Source of the DNA: Forficula auricularia
Taxonomy: Eukaryota; Arthropoda; Insecta; Dermaptera; Forficulidae
Direction: 5' to 3'
Length of the DNA stretch: 64,000 nt
Assembly: GCA_024734495.1 (NCBI GenBank)
Contig: JALMQS010000817.1
Span: 342,093 to 406,092, forward strand
In this document: positions 60,701-64,000 of the stretch, piece by piece
How positions within the stretch are numbered: position 1 is the stretch's first letter
Layout: each line of letters begins with the position of its first letter
Translations under genes and position numbers: made by a program
Notes under the pieces: model-generated
What the model was told of the DNA's origin: nothing
Databases searched by the model: none
The model's input: the letters and a program-made list of their open reading frames with translations, nothing else

Positions 60701-62734
60701 TAAGGTTATTCCTCTAGCATTAGATAAGAATCGATAATTATTTTTGATTTAAGCCGATTCCTCCATGTCTTGAGCAATGGGTTACCAATAATAATAGAAG
60801 CGTCAAAAATCTAATGTAGAATTATTATTCCTCAAGTAATAAATGAGAATCAATCGCTATTTTTGGTTATAAGTCGATTCCTCCATGTCCTCAGCAATGG
60901 TTACCAATAAAAACCGAAACGTCAAAAATCCAATATTGAATGGTTATTCCTCAAGTACTAGATGAGAATTTTGAAAACTAAATTACTGTAATAATAATAA
61001 TCCATGTGGATATCTATTTTTTAAAATTTTTTTTAATTGCTGTTGATCCACTTTAGTAGTAATGCCTTAATTAATAAATATGACGCTTTCAATATTACAT
61101 GCACGACATTTCTTGTGATGATATTTATAAATAAATATTTATTGATCTAATACTATTCAAGTATTCATACTTACTTTTTGTAAATAACTAGGAAATGCTG
61201 GAAATATTGAGGGTACAGCATTTTCCCTTAAGCGAACATATGATAAAGAGGTTCGATCAAAACTTTCTTCTGTAAAATGTTCTGAGCAGAGGAGTGAATA
61301 TTTTGACGGCTGCCAATCTTGTCTTCGTACAGCGGCTACCCATAGCGCTCTTTTTTCGGGTTTTTTGGGAAATCTAAAACATTTGGTCAATTTTAAAAAT
61401 CATCTTTTCTTTAATAATTTTCATCAATATTTGTATGTGTAATAAAAAAATTTTGTTAACAGCATCATTTGTGCAAAAATAAAATAAACTCACATAATAT
61501 TTATTAATTACTAATGTAGGTGTAGAAGTTTTTATTTTTATGATTGATTTTATTAGGATTTGAAATGTTATTAAAATCACATATAATTAACTAGTACCAG
61601 GAGACACCGAGAGATGCTCGGTAACTTTTTGCTTCAGTTAAAAGCAAGGAGGTAATTAACCTCTACAACTTTTGTCTAAATTTTTTTTAATCTAAAAGGG
61701 GGTAGAACAATAGGGTTCGAAATCTAATCTAAACTGAAGGTAGGGTTCCTTCGTAAAAGATTAAACATTTTTTTATTAAATACTAAATATAAGGGAGGAA
61801 ATAGGTGTATGTTAAAGTTATGTGGATGAGCAAATCATTTTTATTTATTTATTAAACCAATGTTTTTTACAAAATTCAAAGATTAAGAATTAATTGTTAT
61901 AAAACAAATAAAAAATTTTAAAATGAAAGTTTATTGTCTCCTTCAATAAAAAAATTTTGTTAACAGCATCATTTGTGCAAAAATAAAATAAACTCACATA
62001 ATATTTATTAATTACTAATGTAGCAGTAGAAGTTTTTATTTTTATGATTGATTTTATTAGGATTTGAAATGTTATTAAAATCACATATAATTAACTATAA
62101 TTATTTATTCGTGTTCAATAAATAATCTTAGTTAATTATGTGTAATTTTAATAACATTTCAAATCCTAATATTTATTAAGTTTAATAAATTATTTAGATA
62201 GAGTACTATGATGTTTTTATTATTCAATATTTGATCTTAAATGAGGCAATTAAAACCGTGAGAACAGTTAGAATGTTCTCGTAAGGAGAAAAGACTTAAA
62301 AAAACAAAATCTTTTATGTCCTTGTCAATATTTTTATTTTAAAACTGGGAGACAGTTTCGTCGACACTCTCAAGCTATCATCAGTCTAAAAAAGTACAAA
62401 TAAAGTTTACATGTAAAGTTTATGTATTTGTACTTTTTAGACTGATGATGGCTTGAGAGTGTCGGCCGAAACTGTCTCCCAGTTTTAAAATAAAAATATT
62501 GATAAGGACATAAAAGATTTTGTTTTTTTAAGAGTCTTTTCTCCTTACGAGAACATTCTAACTGTTCTCACGGTTTTAATTGCCTCATTTAAGATCAAAT
62601 ATTGATTAATAAATTATGCTATGTACTTACCTGTGAAAAGTTAATTTTTTTTCTGATTCAGCTTCATTTTGTAGCCTTTTGCTTTTGTGATTAAAGCGAT
62701 TAGTGCATCCATCCGCTGAACATGATACTGTCAT
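57589..62734 (-). CDS. THAP-domain protein gene (four exons, whole gene)
   Basis: Exons on the minus strand: 62,734-62,631, 61,373-61,175, 60,119-59,940, 57,777-57,589; phases 2,0,0 agree at each junction; 223 residues. THAP domains are zinc-dependent DNA-binding modules. Visible C2CH ligands are C5 and C10 ('SCSADGC'), then C and H in 'LLCSEHF', plus the invariant Pro/Trp region ('RFPKKPEKRALWVAAVRRQD') and 'AVPSIF', the usual end of the domain. The linker is Ser/Pro-rich, and the C-terminus is very basic ('KCATRTRKRRRKYEIL'), a likely nuclear signal. Introns hold a 126-bp tandem array, a mariner in a Helitron fragment, and an H2-type Helitron. Likely a nuclear DNA-binding protein or a domesticated P-element-type gene; target unknown. 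Confidence 0.85.
57800..57999 (+). mobile_element. Helitron H2-type 3' end
   Basis: G-rich body, then hairpin 'accgagcatcgctcggt' (57,968-57,984), exactly 11 nt, CTGA, and host T at 58,000. The 5' end is not found. Confidence 0.55.
58000..58280. other. AT-rich intron of the THAP gene
   Basis: Nothing recognised. Confidence 0.3.
58579..59824 (-). mobile_element. Mariner element, 1,246 bp, TA TSD
   Basis: TIRs 'ttaggttgtttcaaaagttt' and (reverse) 'ttaagttgtttcaaaagttt' extend about 33 bp. TA at 58,577-58,578 and 59,825-59,826. The sister repeat shows the uninserted site. Confidence 0.95.
58656..59636 (-). pseudogene. Mariner transposase, one in-frame TGA
   Basis: About 326 codons from ATG 59,636 to the stop at 58,656, with a single TGA at 59,508-59,510 where related proteins have Arg (CGA to TGA is a CpG-type change). 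The N-terminal helix-turn-helix part has 'DFRPIFIYEFKLNQSAAETA'. Signature 'WVPHDL' is present. The catalytic triad is D34D: Asp in 'VACDEKWILY', Asp in 'LLHDNARPH', and Asp in 'YSPDLSPTDYHLF' with 34 residues between the last two. It is otherwise full-length, so the copy is young. Cut-and-paste transposase of the Tc1/mariner superfamily; no host role. Confidence 0.95.
59940..60119 (-). CDS. THAP gene, exon 3
   Basis: Acceptor TTTTTTATTTAAAG; donor GACAAG/GTATCAAG; 60 codons, phase 0 in and out. Basic start 'KTRKRKNSRK', then Ser/Pro-rich 'SVSVPIPSPDPSTSCQEQES'. No domain; likely a flexible linker. Confidence 0.7.
60300..60970. repeat. Inverted pair of ~126-bp tandem arrays, locus 2
   Basis: Two units in reverse (60,310-60,575) and about three forward (60,600-60,970), meeting at 'caagcttgag' flanked by 'aaaaagactaaattctttt' and its complement. 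Same unit as 15,940-16,430. Confidence 0.85.
61175..61373 (-). CDS. THAP gene, exon 2
   Basis: Acceptor AATGTTTTAG; donor CAAAAA/GTAAGT. Completes codon AG-A (Arg), then 66 codons: 'FPKKPEKRALWVAAVRRQDW', 'YSLLCSEHFTEESFD', 'RLRENAVPSIFPAF'. Carries the second half of the THAP finger, including the last Cys and His ligands. Confidence 0.9.
61445..62096 (+). repeat. 148-bp direct repeats flanking an H2-type Helitron end
   Basis: 61,445-61,590 and 61,948-62,094 are nearly identical ('gttaacagcatcatttgtgc' to 'catataattaacta'). A third, inverted partial copy follows at 62,130-62,180. Confidence 0.75.
61591..61650 (-). mobile_element. Helitron H2-type 3' end
   Basis: Minus strand: hairpin 'accgagcatctctcggt' (61,622-61,606), 11 nt, CTAG (61,594-61,591), host T. 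The upstream body runs to about 61,850. Confidence 0.55.
62222..62610. repeat. Large foldback with hammerhead-like arm
   Basis: Arms of about 180 bp, nearly perfect ('aggagaaaagactt' to 'ctgggagacagtttcg' and reverse), loop about 25 bp. The right arm has 'actgatgatggcttgagagt' followed by gtcggccgaaac. Confidence 0.85.
62631..62734 (-). CDS. THAP gene, exon 1 (start)
   Basis: ATG at 62,734; donor CACAG/GTAAGT; 34 codons plus 2 nt. 'MTVSCSADGCTNRFNHKSKR' carries the first two Cys ligands at the usual distance from the start, so the ATG is well placed. Confidence 0.85.
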
Positions 62735-63082
62735 AATGAAATATTTATTTAAAAACGTTCACTTTGTTCTTGAATGCTTTATATTTAGTAAAAATTTTGC
62801 CGAATTAATATTTGGAACACGAGAAATAGAATAAATACCCGTAAAGTGCGTCAATTAACCTAACTCTAGTGTCAAAAAACTTGAAACTAGTTTATTGTTT
62901 TTAAGGAAAATTAAAATATATACAGTCTAATCTAAAACATAAACACTTTTAATAAAAAACAAAAAATATATGAAGAAAATCAAACTTGTTTTTTATCACT
63001 GTTAATAATAAAAAGAACTGTCTTAAAGATGGATACTATTAACATACGTTCAGATGGGAAGAGAAGGTTTTGTGCCAACCAC

Positions 63083-63093
63083 AAGATGGCGGC
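63083..63093 (+). promoter_or_regulatory. YY1/TISU-like element aagatggcggc
   Basis: The exact 'aagatggcggc' core, about 350 bp upstream of the THAP gene start and on the opposite strand, in a GC-richer patch (63,060-63,150). In animals this motif marks transcription/translation start regions; its ATG opens only a 21-codon frame here. It could also be part of a repeat. Confidence 0.35.
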
Positions 63094-63129
63094 TGGAGGG
63101 GAAATGCCTGTCCTGACTGGAGACACCCC

Positions 63130-63735
63130 CACTCCTGCTTTTCTAGCCTAGCTGTTCCTCCTTAGCTCCTTGCTATATACATAATGGACCTTAGACCATA
63201 TAAGAGCTATAATATAGCTATATAAAGCTAAATCAAGTAAATAATTATTCATTTTAAATACAGTTTTTTTTTTTAATCAATTAACGGAACATTCAACCAA
63301 GTTCATCATTTGAATTTTCCAAATATTTTGCCAGTATAAAAATCGTAATTAAAGTAAGTCGAAAAAAATTCGCAATATTATATTTATTAATGAAAAATAT
63401 TTTAAAAATTGAGTTTTGAGAATTCGATATATTTAATTTATTTAATTTATTATTTAAAAATTTAATGAGCAAATTAATAATATCTATTATGGGTAATGTT
63501 CGGGACTCGGTATTTGAAGCATACAAAGAACATATGTACGATAATGATATTGAATCAAATCATATCATTAATTTGATTAAAATGATTAGTTTTTATTATT
63601 GTAACATAAGATTATAACACCAATGAGAATGTTTAAACACAGATTCGAACAGGATAAGGAGTAAATTTACTAAAATGATTTTGTTTAGTAATCAATGATT
63701 TTATTATAATAATAAAACTTGAGCAAGATGCGAGG
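63130..63735. other. AT-rich, nothing recognised
   Basis: A short inverted copy of 'aaaattgagttttgagaatt' (63,405) relates to the foldback at 63,740. No gene supported. Confidence 0.3.
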
Positions 63736-63739
63736 TAGG

Positions 63740-63885
63740 TTTCACAAAAAAAGAAATAAAACAAAATTGAGTTTTGAATTCGATATATTTCGGGGTGAGC
63801 CCAAACTCAGTTTTCTTTGACTCCTGATGATGGGCTCAACCCCTAAATATATCGAATTCTCAAAACTCAATTTTTAAAATATTTT
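63740..63885. repeat. Foldback with 'gatgatgggctca' motif
   Basis: Arms around 'gaattcgatatatttcgggg' / 'cccctaaatatatcgaattc', preceded by 'aggtaggtttcacaaaaaa' as at 50,940. Confidence 0.7.
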
Positions 63886-64000
63886 TCATATTTATTCAGA
63901 GACTTTCAGGGACTAGGAGGACCGAACGAGGTCATGAAAATATTTTAGATCGATAGAACAGGTAAGAAAATGTAAGGTGCTAAATTTTCACAAAAATCCT

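Overview
The window looks like AT-rich, intron-poor-in-signal, repeat-dense nuclear DNA of an arthropod, most likely an insect. It holds a BESS motif, mariner, hAT, Helitron, piggyBac-like, Penelope-like, copia and several non-LTR elements, tRNA-derived SINEs with perfect pol III B boxes, GT-AG exons, and no bacterial operons. The host genes are easy to miss because each exon is only 60-280 bp. I found them by hand from splice sites, phase and protein motifs.

Host genes, all on the minus strand, from right to left. (1) A THAP-domain gene: four phase-compatible exons at 62,734-57,589 (complete C2CH THAP finger, then a Ser/Pro-rich linker, then a basic C-terminus). (2) A BESS-motif gene: exons at 54,587-54,382 and 50,610-49,831. 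It encodes 21-residue acidic repeats and several psi-K-x-E SUMO-acceptor-like sites, and trails into decayed coding repeats and a 62-bp minisatellite ending near 47,582. (3) A DAXX homologue: seven exons spread over 25 kb (44,476-19,472). It starts with a SUMO-interacting motif and continues through the helical bundle and histone-binding region into a short acidic tail. It carries two possible lesions, a lost GT donor and a 1-nt homopolymer frameshift. A duplicate of its first exon lies at 9.1 kb, next to a terminal exon with a ubiquitin-interacting motif. The order THAP, BESS/SUMO-site repeats, DAXX/SIM suggests a cluster of SUMO-linked chromatin proteins; this is inference.

Most of the rest is transposable elements, many nested and dateable by target-site duplications (TSDs). 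1-6.8 kb: TTAA MITEs, foldbacks, a Penelope-like remnant. 7.1-8.9 kb and 32.7-34.1 kb: two copies of a long-TIR element with a DUF4817-type remnant, one interrupted by a palindromic MITE and the other by a SINE. 9.65-12.07 kb: a decayed hAT element split by a second hAT element that carries a five-unit ~200-bp tandem array. 13-24 kb: SINEs, MITEs, hairpin-ended composite elements, Helitron ends. 27.8-31.4 kb: a jockey-type LINE with 12-bp TSDs and a twin-priming inversion. 34.5-37 kb: nested palindromes. 37.3-46.7 kb: a pogo/Tigger remnant, SINE and LINE tails, a complete 731-bp non-autonomous Helitron, a 906-bp hAT derivative, a palindrome split by a LINE. 51.98-54.36 kb: a DNA transposon with ~65-bp TIRs and a piggyBac-like remnant. 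56.0-57.5 kb: an RTE-like LINE with 10-bp TSDs. 58.58-59.82 kb: a mariner with one in-frame TGA, sitting in a Helitron-type repeat. 60-64 kb: tandem repeats, large foldbacks and the THAP promoter side.

Identifications are by eye. Family names rest on motif recognition and terminal structure, not on database searches.
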